From positions 1 through 34,466 of the forward strand of contig JAITQZ010000024.1 of the NCBI GenBank assembly GCA_031288635.1: 34,466 nucleotides of DNA, given 5' to 3'. Below the pieces are notes generated by a model. That model made no database searches and had not been told where the DNA came from. It saw only the letters and a list, made by a program, of their open reading frames with translations. The DNA is from Candidatus Peribacteria bacterium. Lineage in GTDB: Bacteria > Patescibacteria > JAEDAM01 > Absconditabacterales > Absconditicoccaceae. Position numbers and translations under genes: made by a program. Shown in pieces: positions 9,940-19,632 of this stretch (the first letter of the stretch is position 1; every line of letters begins with the position of its first letter).

Positions 9940-11151
9940 TTATTTTCGAGCGATTCCTTTTCCGCTTTTTCAGATTTTTTCTAAGGCTGTGTAGTTCCAA
10001 ATCCCAGTGAAGAGTCCTATAATTCCTACAAATGTATACATTGGGACATAGATGATAGAATACGGGACAATCAGCAAAATTTTCCAAAGGTTTTTCCGTT
10101 TTTTGGTGAATGGAAAGATATTGAGTAGCGGGATAACATAAGGGAGAGAAAGGAGAGAAAAGGAAAATTTTACGAAGACGAGGTTTAACCGTCGTGTAGG
10201 ATTGAAGACAATTCGGAAAGCTCTCCAAACGTTGGGTTGGTTAAAGATGATGACAAAGAGGTCATAACTTTGTATCATTTGAAAAATCAGACTTACCATC
10301 AGGAGATTGAATGAAAAAATCATAATGACGTGTAGGGGATTTTTGACCCGAATCTGGGGATATTTTATCCAACAATGGGTTCCCCCGGAATTTCGTCTGA
10401 TTTTTTGTTTGTATCGCGTTTTGAAGGTTTCGGGGACGAAGGTAGAGACTCTATGGAAACTTTGCTCAACTTTATATCCAGCTTTGTTGAGTTTGAAGGC
10501 GAGGTCAAGGTCTTCGGTCATCATTCGTGAAGAGAATTTTCCCACTTGGAAAAAGGCTGATTTTTGGACGATGAAACAGCCACCCCGCAGAGCAATGGCT
10601 CCAAAGGTGTTGTAAGACCCTTGGATAAGGTCGAGCATTACGTATTCCATATCCTGCATAATAGGCAAAAATCCTTTATTGTGGGGGACATAGGGACAAG
10701 ACACTGCAGCTACACGGGGATTCGCTTGCATTCTCGCCAGCATATCGTGTAGGTGTTTGGGTTGGATGATAACGTCTGCGTCGAGAATGAGGAGTTTTTC
10801 GTGTATGGCTAAATCGGCAGCAGCGTTGAGGGTTTCTGATTTTCAGAGATTTTTTTCGTTGTCGATGAGGGTAAAATGATAGCGATGTTGAAGTTTCTTT
10901 AGAATTTCGAGGGAGTTGTCTGTGGATTTATCATTGATGACGATAAGCTGAAAATGCTCAGGGGGATAGGAGTCATAAATACTTTTGATGGTGAGTTCAA
11001 TACTTTCCCCATCATTGTAGCAAGGAATGAGCATAGAAATATCTTCTATTGTTTTCAGCTTTCTTTTTTGTCTCCGATTGATGAAGAAAAAGATAAGCAC
11101 GAGGAGAAAACTGATGATATAACAATAAAACGAATACCTAATGAATATCAT
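9940..11151 (-). CDS. Membrane-bound GT2 family glycosyltransferase
   Basis: 403 residues. One N-terminal TM (residues 5-24), then a GT2 domain: MLIPCYNDGESIE, nucleotide-binding NDKSTDNS, metal-binding LILDADVII (DAD 124-126) and MTEDLDLAFKLNKAG (catalytic acid at 213-214), then three or more C-terminal TMs. This is the layout of processive synthases such as PgaC/IcaA. The usual QxxRW product-binding motif appears as QKIRR (249-253), with Arg for Trp. It probably builds or extends a surface polysaccharide from a UDP- or GDP-sugar. Two TGA codons are read as Gly, one in NLGKSETLN, where GT2 enzymes need G-K, and one near the C-terminus. ATG at 11151 follows TTTTCCTT, 22 bases after the mscL stop, so the two are likely one transcript. 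Confidence 0.88.
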
Positions 11152-11173
11152 AAGGAAAAAAATAAGAATAAAG

Positions 11174-11488
11174 CTATTTTAGAGCTACGTTAAGATATTT
11201 GATTATCAGGAAGACGAGGAAAGCAGTGATGATGAAGTCGATGAAGACTGACAATGCTTTTCCGTAGAGAATTCCTTTGTAGGAAAGGTCGGCCAGTTTG
11301 TCAATTTTAAGTTTTTTGAAGAGGGGGGTAAAGATGAGTGGAGTAATTACGTCAGCGACGATTGATTTGGTAAAATCTGCTACTTTGGTGGCGATTAAGA
11401 GTCCTACAGCTACTCCGATAAGGTTGTAGGTTTGAATAAAGGCGAGAAATTCTTGTCGAAGTCCTGGTGAGGTAGCTATGGTCTCCAT
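11174..11488 (-). CDS. mscL: Large-conductance mechanosensitive channel MscL
   Basis: 104 residues, slightly shorter than typical MscL (about 130). The N-terminal helix and TM1 read RQEFLAFIQTYNLIGVAVGL, IATKVADFTKSIVADVITPL, matching the FAxRGNxxDLAVGVIIG and VADIIMP region. A short periplasmic loop (KLKIDKLADLSYKGILYGK) and TM2 (ALSVFIDFIITAFLVFLIIK) follow. The cytoplasmic C-terminal helix bundle is almost absent. MscL opens under osmotic downshock to release solutes. ATG at 11488 gives the family N-terminus; a longer reading from 11575 would add an unrelated leader. First gene of a pair with the glycosyltransferase. Confidence 0.82.
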   Translation of the reverse strand: METIATSPGLRQEFLAFIQTYNLIGVAVGLLIATKVADFTKSIVADVITPLIFTPLFKKLKIDKLADLSYKGILYGKALSVFIDFIITAFLVFLIIKYLNVALK

Positions 11489-11589
11489 ACGAAAGCTAAA
11501 GAAGGATAAAAAAATAGACTGTCTTATTTTTAAGAAATGAGATACGAAATGCAAGGAAGAAACACACTTTATCAAAGCTTAAAAATCTC

Positions 11590-11622
11590 TTGCAAAAAGA
11601 TAAAAAATGTCCAATATGGACA
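11590..11622 (+). promoter_or_regulatory. TTGCAA box and operator-like inverted repeat upstream of the nuclease gene
   Basis: TCTTGCAA (box 11590-11595) followed by a perfect inverted repeat TGTCCAATATGGACA (11608-11622, 6-base arms). The repeat would cover a weak -10 (CAATAT) at the 16-base spacing. A regulator site is inferred, not shown. TTGCAA is self-complementary, so the box could also serve mscL on the other strand. Confidence 0.4.
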
Positions 11623-11676
11623 GGGTAAGACAATGTCTATGTATGCTAGGTATCTTTTATTCTTTAGGTTAGTACG

Positions 11677-14600
11677 ATGTTCAAAAAACTTTTTCACTTT
11701 TTTCTTGTTGGAATGCTGATTTTTAGTTCTTTTGAAAATGTTTTTCTTTTTGCTCAAGAGATTTCTATTTCATTAGAAGAGCCATTTTTCCAAGAAGAAC
11801 TACCACAAATCCAGTCTGGTGATGAAGTATCTGGTGAGGAAATTGGAGAAAATGATATATATATTGATAATCAACACTTTCAAGAAGCTGATGACGAACT
11901 CTTTGAACAAGGAATTGTATCTTCTTGAATTATAGAAACTTTAGAAGAACAACTTACCAATTCTCTGACCCTTTCTGTAGAAACGCTCTGAACTTCCCCT
12001 TCGTCTTCCCTGCAAATTACAGAAGTTTATCGAATGGGGAACTATGAACGGATAGAAATCACGAATTTTGCGAATGTTGCTTTTGAAGGAGTAATTACTT
12101 TAAGTGGCTTGTCCACAAATAATCAATCGATTAATGTAGAAATTCCTGCTTATAGTTCCAGAATTTTGGGAAAAACTGCAAAAGGGATACTTGACGAATT
12201 GCTTCTGATGAATAGTCTGACTGTTTCGAAACTTGGAGATAAGAATACTTCTTGATTTACGCTTGCTCTTATAGTAGCAGGACAAACGCTTGATGAGTTT
12301 TCCGTTTCTTCAGAACTATTAGAACCTCATCGAGAAAAAAAAGACCCCAATAGAGTATCTATAGAAAAAGTCTTTGATACTCCTTCCGGAACCCTTCAAG
12401 CTACAACCCAAGAGCACTTATTTAATATCTCTGGCTTTGTCGCTAATCCTTGAAAAATATTTGGAGAACAAATTCCCCGAGAATGACAAGAACCTTCTGA
12501 TGATGTAGGTTGAGAGCTTCCCGAAGAACCTCATCTTCCCTCTTATGATAATAGTCAAGCAAAGCTGATGATTTCCGAAGTATATTATGATGACGATGAA
12601 GAATGGGTAGAACTTTACAATGTAGGTTCTGGCAATTTCTATGGAAACTTGACCTTATCTGGACAGATTTTTTGAGGAAGTGAGACAACATTTACCTATA
12701 CTGATATCTTTATTGCAAGTTGAGGGTTTATTATTTTTGCCAATAGTACAGGAATGTTTACTATTACAGGAGAGGCTATTATACTCAATACAGGGATTTT
12801 TCCAAAATTCATCATCCCCGAAGACCAGCATATAATTATTGATTTATTGTTTTCTGGACAGCAGGTAGATACGTTCTTTGCAGACCAAACTCGAGTAGAC
12901 AGACGAAAAGGAAAGCAAATCAGTTTTCAGAAAATTATTACTCCAACAAGGGCTATTGTGAGTAGTTCACGAGAATATGTAAAAAATGTAGATGATGAAA
13001 TCTATGTAGCAAATCCTTGGGATATTATACTGTGGGATGATGAAGATAGCCCTGCAGATTATGCAATTCCTATTCCTCCTAAACCTGTCAGGAATCCTCA
13101 ATGTGATGAACAAGAGGTTGTAGAATGAGAACTGACAATTTCTGAAATATTTCGAGGAGGAAGTGGTTCAGATTTTGAATCCTATATTGAATTTTTTGTC
13201 CACGAAGACTGACTTACCAATGACTATACCTTTCTCTTTCTGTCAGGTTCTTTACTCAAAACAGGACTTCAGCTGAATCGAAATCAAGAAACTGATGTTT
13301 ATGACCCTGGGGATGTAGAAAAAAATACCAGGCTGTTGTTGACACAAAAAGAGGGGCAATTGTCAGATGCTGCGGTGCTAACTCTTCTTTATCATCCAGA
13401 TTTTGAATTGAATTCTTTTGCTTGAGACCTTGTATTATATGGTGTTAAACAGACAAAGAGATGACAAACTCGACAACTTTTAGACATTGTAGACATTACG
13501 TCTGGAACGGTTGCAAAATCTACCTATTCTGCTCAATGGGATGACAAACAAAAAGAATGCTGAGACCGTTTTAGTATAGTTAATGAATTTTCTCCAGGAT
13601 TTTGAAAGGAGGTGTTAGAATATTTTTCTCCTATCTCTGCATATACCACAAAAACGGAGTATATTACCATTAAAGAATATGTCGGGGGTGGAGGTTCCGT
13701 ATGTCCTTTAACTCTTGTTCAATCTTCGGAAGTTTCTAAACTTCCCATAGAAGAAACAGTTGTTAGTGATGATACTTCTTCTGATGATATATCCCCGAAT
13801 CCTTCTTGAGAAACAGCTTCGTCAGGACAGCAACTTTGAACTCCTGTTATTAAAATTCTTGCCTTAGACTACAAATCTCCAGAAACTATCACCCTCCAAT
13901 CTTTTCTTTCTTACGATGTAGATTTTACTAAACACCTTTATTACCTCAAATCCTCCACAGCAACAACTAAAAAATACATAGATGGTATTCTTTCAGCGGA
14001 TTCTGTTGATACCTTCACAAAAACCTTCGGTTTCCCTGATAGTTGAGCGTGTATTTCTTTGTATTCTGGAGATGTCCAATTGGACGAACTCTGTTATGCT
14101 CCGCCTACAAAAAATACTGTGGAAGAGGACAAGACAAGTTCAGATTCTTCATTTGATATAATGAGTTATCAATTGAAAATTTTAGATATTGTCTATGACC
14201 CTGATGGTGCTGATACCGATAATGAAACTATTACCATTCAAAATCTTTCATCTGTCGAAGTAGACCTGTCCAATCTCAAACTGAAAATCAATACGACAAA
14301 TAAAAAGCTGACAGGGATTTTGTCTGTTGGTGAAACAAAGACCTTTAAGGGGACCTTTGGGTTTCCAAATTCGACCAAGGATGATGCGGATGTTGTGGTG
14401 TCTCTGTTTTATGATACGACAATTTTTGATACGTATGTGTATAATCCTAATCAGCCTAAAGTTGTTGTCCAGTCTGGTACTGTTAAAGTCTATTCTGTAT
14501 TGGATGGCGATACGTTTCGTTTTCGTAAAGAAGATGGAGTATTGCAGTCGGTTCGTTTGTTGTGAGTTGATGCACCTGAGAGCACTACTACGCGTTATCG

Positions 14601-16227
14601 TACTACTGAATGTTTTGGACAGGAAGCTAAAACCTATTTGACCAATCTCATCAAAAACCAATTCGTCCGCCTCGAATATGATGAGAGTCAGCAGTCCGTT
14701 GATAGTTATGGTAGGTTGCTTGCTTATGTCTATCTTGGTGATACTCTTGTCAATGAAAAAATCTTGCTTGATGGCTATGCAAAAGAATATACGTATAAAA
14801 CTGATTACCAACAACAGTCTTCTTTTCAATCTGCTGAAGCACAGGCAAAAGCTCAAAATGTTTGACTTTGGTCTTCTGTCACTTGTTGACAGAGTATTGA
14901 AGAGGTTCCTGAGGTTCGAGGTTTCGACTACGATAAACTTCCTCTCAAAATTGCTTCTCTTGTCTATGACCCCGATGGTGCAGATAAAGATAATGAAGTA
15001 GTAGCTCTTACTCTCTCCTCTTTAGACTTTGAACTTTCCTCTTTATCTTGAATTGATTTTTCTGACAATTTCAAACTTACTATTTTCCCACGAAGTGAAT
15101 ATGTTACGTGAACGACAAAGAACAAGTCTCTTGAAACCATCTGATTTCTTCCACTCACTCCAAGTTTTACGTTGACAGGTGACCGACAAATGCCAAATGA
15201 GAAAGCTACGTGTGTTTCTCTCAAGTATAAGGAATATACCTTTGACACTAAATGTTATCATCCGTGAAAGGAGGAAGAAACTTTGCTTTCTGGAGAAGTG
15301 GCTTCGTCGGAGCTGCCGGTGGTTCGTATTGTCTCTGTGTTGCCTAATCCTTCGGGAACTGATAGTGAAAAGGAGGAAATCACGTTAGTATGGACGAATC
15401 CTTTTATACTGGAGAGCTTGAATGCTGAGGAAATCCTCTCTGTTTCAGAAAAATCCCCTCTTCCTCCCTTAACCCCTCCCCGCAGTACTGCGGGGTCTCC
15501 CTTAGGAGGGGAGAATCTGGATGGGGGGAGTGAAACCCTTAGTCTTTCGCCAGATTTTTATTTGCTTATTAATAATAAGACCAAGAAAAAGCTGAATGGG
15601 ATGTTGTTGCCAAATCAGCATATTACGATTAAAGGGAGTTTTAGTTTTCCAAATACGGCCTCGTGTATTACGTTGATGAAAGGGGCGGAGCCAATTGATT
15701 CTTTTTGTTATGGAGCAGCGAAGGAGAATGTGCGTTATACTACAAATAATGTTGCAGTGCAGGAAATCCCTGAAACAGAGCTCTCTGTCGTGAAAAAGAT
15801 TACCTTGGTACGTCAAGGAGAAAAATTGTGTATCTCCTATAATAAGGTACTTTTTGGATGCAAGGTCATTCCTAATTCTACGACTGAGCAAAATAGAAAA
15901 CTGCTTTCTTTTCAAAATACCTATATTGCAAACGTTCAAGAGTATCTGAGACAGCAGTATTCTTTGCTTTACTACAATTCTGAGCTGCAAGACCTTTTTG
16001 ATTTGTATACTACTACCAAGAAAGCTATTAAAAGCTGAATTTTTACGGGGAACTGGAAGGGGGAAGAAATTTTATTAACGGATGTAGATACCTTATTTTC
16101 TACTCAGTATCAACAGTCGGTTTTGGAATATTTGGCTTCCTCCGTAGTCAATCGTTTACCGACTTCGTTAGTTGCTTATTATCAACAAGAAAAAGCAAAA
16201 CGATATGCCGAATTGATGAATGAGTAA
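11677..16227 (+). CDS. Very large secreted protein with repeated lamin-tail-like domains and a thermonuclease (SNase) domain
   Basis: 1516 residues in one frame once TGA is Gly; 25 TGA codons lie in it. The signal peptide is MFKKLFHFFLVGMLIFSSF, ending near LFAQ. Lamin-tail-like (LTD) modules start about residues 112 (LQITEVYRMGNYERIEITN), 297 (LMISEVYYDDDEEWVELYN), 486 (LTISEIFRGG), 834 (LKILDIVYDPDGADTDNETI), 1090 (LKIASLVYDPDGADKDNEVV) and 1215 (VRIVSVLPNPSG). The SNase domain spans about 935-1065: VLDGDTFRF (calcium Asp), VRLLGVDAPES (catalytic Arg and Glu) and SYGRLLAYVY (second catalytic Arg). The Gly in LLGVDAPE is a TGA. SNases cut DNA and RNA, and LTDs are often found next to secreted nucleases, so extracellular or surface nucleic-acid degradation is likely. 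Residues near 1262-1285 come from an in-frame hairpin repeat. Stop TAA at 16225. Confidence 0.9.
15455..15540. repeat. Hairpin repeat inserted in frame in the LTD-nuclease gene
   Basis: Contains CCCCGCAGTACTGCGGGG (15478-15495), then TCTCCC-TTA-GGAGGGG, flanked by C-rich and G-rich arms. It codes a Pro/Ser/Gly stretch inside an LTD module between the LSVSEKS and LSLSPDFYLL parts. A related C-rich form lies at 17641-17685. Confidence 0.7.
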
Positions 16228-16236
16228 ATTATTTGG

Positions 16237-16887
16237 TTATTTGATGAGGTACTGTAAATTTTTTCCTCCTGATTGATATGCTTCTCGAGTAGCCTCTCCC
16301 ATCATAATGATTTTTGCGAGGGTTTCGGTTTCTATTTCTTGGATAGAACGATTTTTTCCTGCAATAGCGAGAGCAATGCTGTAGTAATAGGAATTGGGGT
16401 CTAGTTTTCCATTTCTTCCTAGTACTCGTCCTCCGAGAAAATCCAATAAAGATTGTCTGCTTTTTAGGACTTTTGTTTTTCTGTGGTCGATTTCTTGGAT
16501 TAATGCTTGGTATCCTTCTTGTATAGTTGCAAAGACAGAATAGTAGTTTCCGTTTGGCGATTTATAAATGCCAATGACTCAATTGCCTTGGCCGTTTAGG
16601 AGGTTTCCAGGATTGTTCGTATCTCTTCAGATGTTTTTGCTTCGATACGGTCTTTGGAGGTCTGATGCTGTGAAAAGTGGAAGTCCATTATAGGTTTTGT
16701 TATATTGTTTTGGTGTTTCTGTAGAGGTGGTTTCGGTTATTTCTCCTGCGAGGGTGATTTCTGTTTCTCTGGTTTTGTTGAAGATAGGGAAGGTTTCATT
16801 TATTTCGATACTAGGAAAAGAGGTTGCCAAAAGAGGTAATCAGGTATTCATTGAGAGAAGTAGTAGGTAAATCCCTCGTGAAAACAT
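16237..16887 (-). CDS. Secreted protein with NNPGN-type domain, function unknown
   Basis: 216 residues. The N-terminus MFSRGIYLLLLSMNTGLPLL is a signal peptide, and a Thr/Glu-rich spacer follows. The C-terminal half starts DTNNPGNLLNGQGNGVIGIY, followed by FATIQEGYQALIQEI and LDFLGGRVLG. The order N-N-P-G-N, a small-residue run, F-A-T-x-x-x-G and a helix resembles a domain seen in phage-encoded wall-degrading or virion proteins; this is a recollection of the motif only. Three TGA codons are read as Gly (in NTGL, NIGRD and NGVIG). A strong promoter lies 34 bases upstream of ATG 16887. It converges with the LTD-nuclease gene, 9 bases apart. Confidence 0.7.
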
Positions 16888-16921
16888 CTTTTTTTGTTGG
16901 AAATAAAACTTCTCACTTTCA

Positions 16922-16949
16922 AGTATACTCAGAATTCGTTTTTTTGCAA
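16922..16949 (-). promoter_or_regulatory. Promoter of the NNPGN protein gene
   Basis: Minus strand TTGCAA (16944-16949), 16 bases, TATACT (16922-16927). On the plus strand the same self-complementary box is followed after 16 bases by TATGTG (16966-16971), so it may serve two divergent promoters. Confidence 0.68.
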
Positions 16950-16981
16950 AAATTCAGAGACTTTTTATGTGAGGAGAAGAA

Positions 16982-17161
16982 ATGATGAAAAAAGTTTGAA
17001 TAGCCTTCGTCTTTTTGAGGGCAAAGTTAAAAGAAAAACCCAGCCAAATTTTGACTAGATTCTTCAAGTGGAAAATCGTACTTGTTATTTTTTTTCTTTT
17101 TTTTGTTCAACACATTTCGGACGTTCTTTCGTATGTCTATGTAAATCCACCCTACAATTAG
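16982..17161 (+). CDS. Small single-TM membrane protein, hypothetical
   Basis: 59 residues, start MMKKVGIAFVFLRAK (one TGA read as Gly), then a basic stretch and one TM (IVLVIFFLFFV), ending at TAG. GAGGAG lies 5 bases before the ATG, an unusually clear Shine-Dalgarno for this window, and a possible -35/-10 pair (TTGCAA 16944, TATGTG 16966) lies just upstream. I recognise no family. It was called on the ribosome site and the open frame alone and could be spurious. Confidence 0.45.
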
Positions 17162-17173
17162 GGAAAGTGAAAG

Positions 17174-17371
17174 CTATAATGGAAGAACCTGAAATGAATG
17201 ATACTGATGCTCTTGATATTCAGGGAACCATTTGGCTTGGCAATACTTGAATATGCCAAATAATATTCCACAAATTACTACGATAAAGAAACTAATCCAT
17301 TGTTTCAATATGGTACTTTTTATTAGGAGATAACCCCATAGCAATGCTGCAATCATTAGATACTCTTTCAT
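17174..17371 (-). CDS. Small membrane protein, hypothetical
   Basis: 65 residues: start MKEYLMIAALLWGYLLIKST, a second TM in WISFFIVVICGILFGIF, and a short polar tail. No TGA codon. A promoter TTGACT-17-TATTAT directly upstream supports it. I recognise no family. The start at 17371 was chosen over in-frame codons further up, which fall at or inside that promoter. Its 3' end lies 12 bases from the stop of the convergent 59-residue gene. Confidence 0.55.
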   Translation of the reverse strand: MKEYLMIAALLWGYLLIKSTILKQWISFFIVVICGILFGIFKYCQAKWFPEYQEHQYHSFQVLPL

Positions 17372-17387
17372 ATTTTTATTTCTAATC

Positions 17388-17416
17388 ATAATACTGATAT
17401 ATACATTAAAAGTCAA
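17388..17416 (-). promoter_or_regulatory. Promoter of the 65-residue membrane protein
   Basis: Minus strand TTGACT (17411-17416), 17 bases, TATTAT (17388-17393). Confidence 0.6.
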
Positions 17417-17750
17417 GTTAAGATTATTTTTTACTTTTTTAGGTATTACGACTATTGTTTGAATAAAACTGTTTGAAGAGAAGAAAAATGTTTTTATGTA
17501 GATAAATATTTTTGGCTTTTTGCTATGAACCTTTTTGTTCTTTTGTCCTTAATCTCTTTTTCCTTCGCTCGTCGCTCCGCTTGAACTGCGGACATTTGCT
17601 CTGCAAGTCCGTGTGCTGTTGGGGGCGGACATAATGCTAAAATTCCCCCTTCCTCCCTTTCCCGTCCCGCAGTACGAAAGGGGGTATGAGAAGTTTTGTA
17701 TTAAATATGGTTGTTTTATTTGAGTACTGATGAAAAAAGTGTCGAAAAAA
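17417..17750. other. Intergenic stretch with hairpin repeats
   Basis: No gene found. It holds a near-palindrome around 17602-17624 (CGGACATTTGC / GCAAGTCCG) and a C-rich element at 17641-17685 containing GTCCCGCAGTACGAAAGGGG, a damaged copy of the CCCGCAGTACTGCGGG hairpin with the same CCTCCCTTTCCC-type flank as the copy inside the LTD-nuclease gene. Confidence 0.6.
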
Positions 17751-17779
17751 TTGACAAATCTGGATAATTTTGATATACT
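17751..17779 (+). promoter_or_regulatory. Promoter of the pilT cluster
   Basis: TTGACA (17751-17756), 17 bases, TATACT (17774-17779): near the textbook sigma-70 form. It leaves a leader of about 90 bases before ATG 17876, with repeated CTTT/CCTTT pyrimidine runs. Confidence 0.7.
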
Positions 17780-17875
17780 TAAGTAAGCTAAAAGATAAGA
17801 GAGGAAAGTTGAACGGTAAAAATCTGTATCCTTTGTCCCTTAGCCTTTGGTCTTTATCCTTTAATAGAAACAAAA

Positions 17876-18949
17876 ATGCAAGGAATCTGACTGGAAATTG
17901 AGTCAATCTTGAAGCTTATTGCAGATAACCAGAATATTTCTGATTTGCATATGTCGGCTGGAGAGTTGGTAGCTTATAGACTCAATGGAGAGATTGTGAG
18001 AAAAGAAGAAATGGGAAGAATCTGAGATGAAAATATGGAAATCATTCTCAGACAGCTTTTCAAAAACAATCCTCAGAGGTTTGATAAATTTTTAGCGGAT
18101 AAAGAGGCAGATTTTGCCTATGTTTCCAAAGATGGTACCGCTTATAGAGTCAATTCTTTTCTCAAAACAGGAAGGATTGGGGTGGTGATGAGAAAAATCA
18201 ACAGTATTCCGAAAATCTTAGATGAAATTATGTTTCAAAATACGGCAGATGCTATTAAAAAAAATATCTTGACTTCTTCGAAAGGGTTATTTTTGGTGAC
18301 AGGTCCTACAGGTAGCGGAAAGTCGACTTCTATTGTTGCGATGTTGGAAGAGATTAACAAAATGCAGCCTCATAATATTATTACGATTGAAGACCCTATT
18401 GAATATGTTTTTCAGGCGAAAAAAGCTTTGATTTCTCAGAGAGAGATTGGGCACGATACGTGGTCATTTGATAATGCGATTAAATCAGCTTTGAGAGAAG
18501 ACCCTGATATTATTTTTGTGGGAGAAATCAGAAATACGGAGACCGCAAATGCGGTACTTGATTTAGCAGAGACAGGGCATTTAGTGTTTTCTACCTTGCA
18601 TACTAATTCTGCTACTGCTACGATTAATAGATTTCTTTCTTTCTTTTCTGCTGATATGCAAAATGGAGTAGTAGAAAGGTTGGCTGATGCGTTAGCTGGG
18701 GTACTTTCTCAGACATTGGTGAAGAGGAAAGATGGTATAGGAAGAATTGCAATTTTTGAGCTGTTGCTGAATAATAATGCGGTACGTAATAATTTGAAAA
18801 AGAGAGAGATTGAACAAATTCAGAATATTATTGAGACTTCTAGTCAGAATGGAATGATTACGATGAAACAATATGCAAAAAAGCTGTTGGATAGGCAAGT
18901 GATTGACCAAGCTGAGACGGAAATATTGATGAATGCGAGGGTGTTGTAG
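17876..18949 (+). CDS. pilT: PilT-type pilus retraction ATPase
   Basis: 357 residues, the usual PilT length. N-terminal domain with ISDLHMSAG; Walker A GPTGSGKST (143-151); Asp box TIEDPIEYVF; Walker B region DPDIIFVGEIRN, corresponding to the usual EIRDxET; His box LVFSTLHTNSA; and FELLLNNNAVR near the C-terminus. It is a hexameric cytoplasmic ATPase that depolymerises type IV pili and drives twitching and DNA uptake. ATG 17876 gives the full N-terminal domain; two TGA codons (MQGIG and GRIGDE) would otherwise hide the first 53 residues. It heads a run of five same-strand genes ending in two VirB2-like pilin candidates. Confidence 0.93.
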
Positions 18950-18988
18950 ATTTAAGTGAGGAGGTTTTATTTCTTAGCAGAGAAAAGG

Positions 18989-19162
18989 ATGACAGAACAG
19001 TATTATTGATGAAATCAGAGGAGCAAACGGTATTCTCCTAGTCAGATTAGAAAAATGAAAGAAAATATGAAGAAGGTCCCAAAAATTCAGAAAAAAGCTG
19101 AACAGTATCAGAAGAGAGAGGAGCAAGAGGCAGAAAAGCTTTTACAGCAATTAGAAGATTAA
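18989..19162 (+). CDS. Small basic coiled-coil protein, hypothetical
   Basis: 57 residues: start MTEQYYGGNQRSKRYSPSQI with two adjacent TGA codons as Gly-Gly, then a Lys/Glu/Gln-rich helix to QQLED and TAA. It lies 39 bases after pilT and 27 before the next gene, on the same strand. The Arg/Lys-rich N-terminus and helical rest suggest a small cytoplasmic helix-forming protein. I do not recognise it. Confidence 0.6.
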
Positions 19163-19189
19163 TATTTTTTTACCTTATATCTTATACGA

Positions 19190-19597
19190 ATGAATAAAGA
19201 ACTATTAGCTCAGTATTTACCAGCTCATCTTGTGGAATTTGCGAGTAAATTTGCAATTCCTGAGGAATTTCTAAAGTGACATCCTGATTTGGTTGTTTTG
19301 GTGTTGGAATCGAAGTCAATTAGTGAAGAAAAAGAAAAGCAGAGTTGGTTTGATTTGTATCCTCTGATGAATGCTGAACAGATTGCTAAACTGCGTGAAA
19401 TTCTCACTAGAGAAAAGGAAAAATTAGCGGAAATTGAAGCAAAATACCAAGAAAAGCAAGAAGAAATTAAAAAGAAATATGAAAAGGCTTTTTCTAGTCC
19501 TGTCTATCAGCAGCAGCAAGCTCAAATCAGGGTAGCAGAACAAGCTAGTAGAGAAAAGGAAGAAGTTGAAGCAGAATCGTTGTTAAATCAGATTTAG
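19190..19597 (+). CDS. Coiled-coil protein, hypothetical
   Basis: 135 residues. N-terminal globular part (MNKELLAQYLPAHLVEFAS, then ESKSISEEKEKQSWFDLYPL) and, from about residue 63, a long charged coiled coil (REKEKLAEIEAKYQEKQEEI) to the end. One TGA is read as Gly (LKGHPDL). No signal peptide, so cytoplasmic. Its place between the PilT ATPase and the pilin-like genes suggests a role in that machinery, by context only. Confidence 0.7.
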
Positions 19598-19632
19598 ATA
19601 CTTGTATTTACCTTATTATTTTTTATTTCCTT

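Noticed and set aside
11677..16227. A run of short adjacent ORFs that looks like a cluster of small genes or a decayed gene
   Set aside because: All pieces share one frame and are separated only by TGA; with UGA as Gly they form one protein with intact domains.
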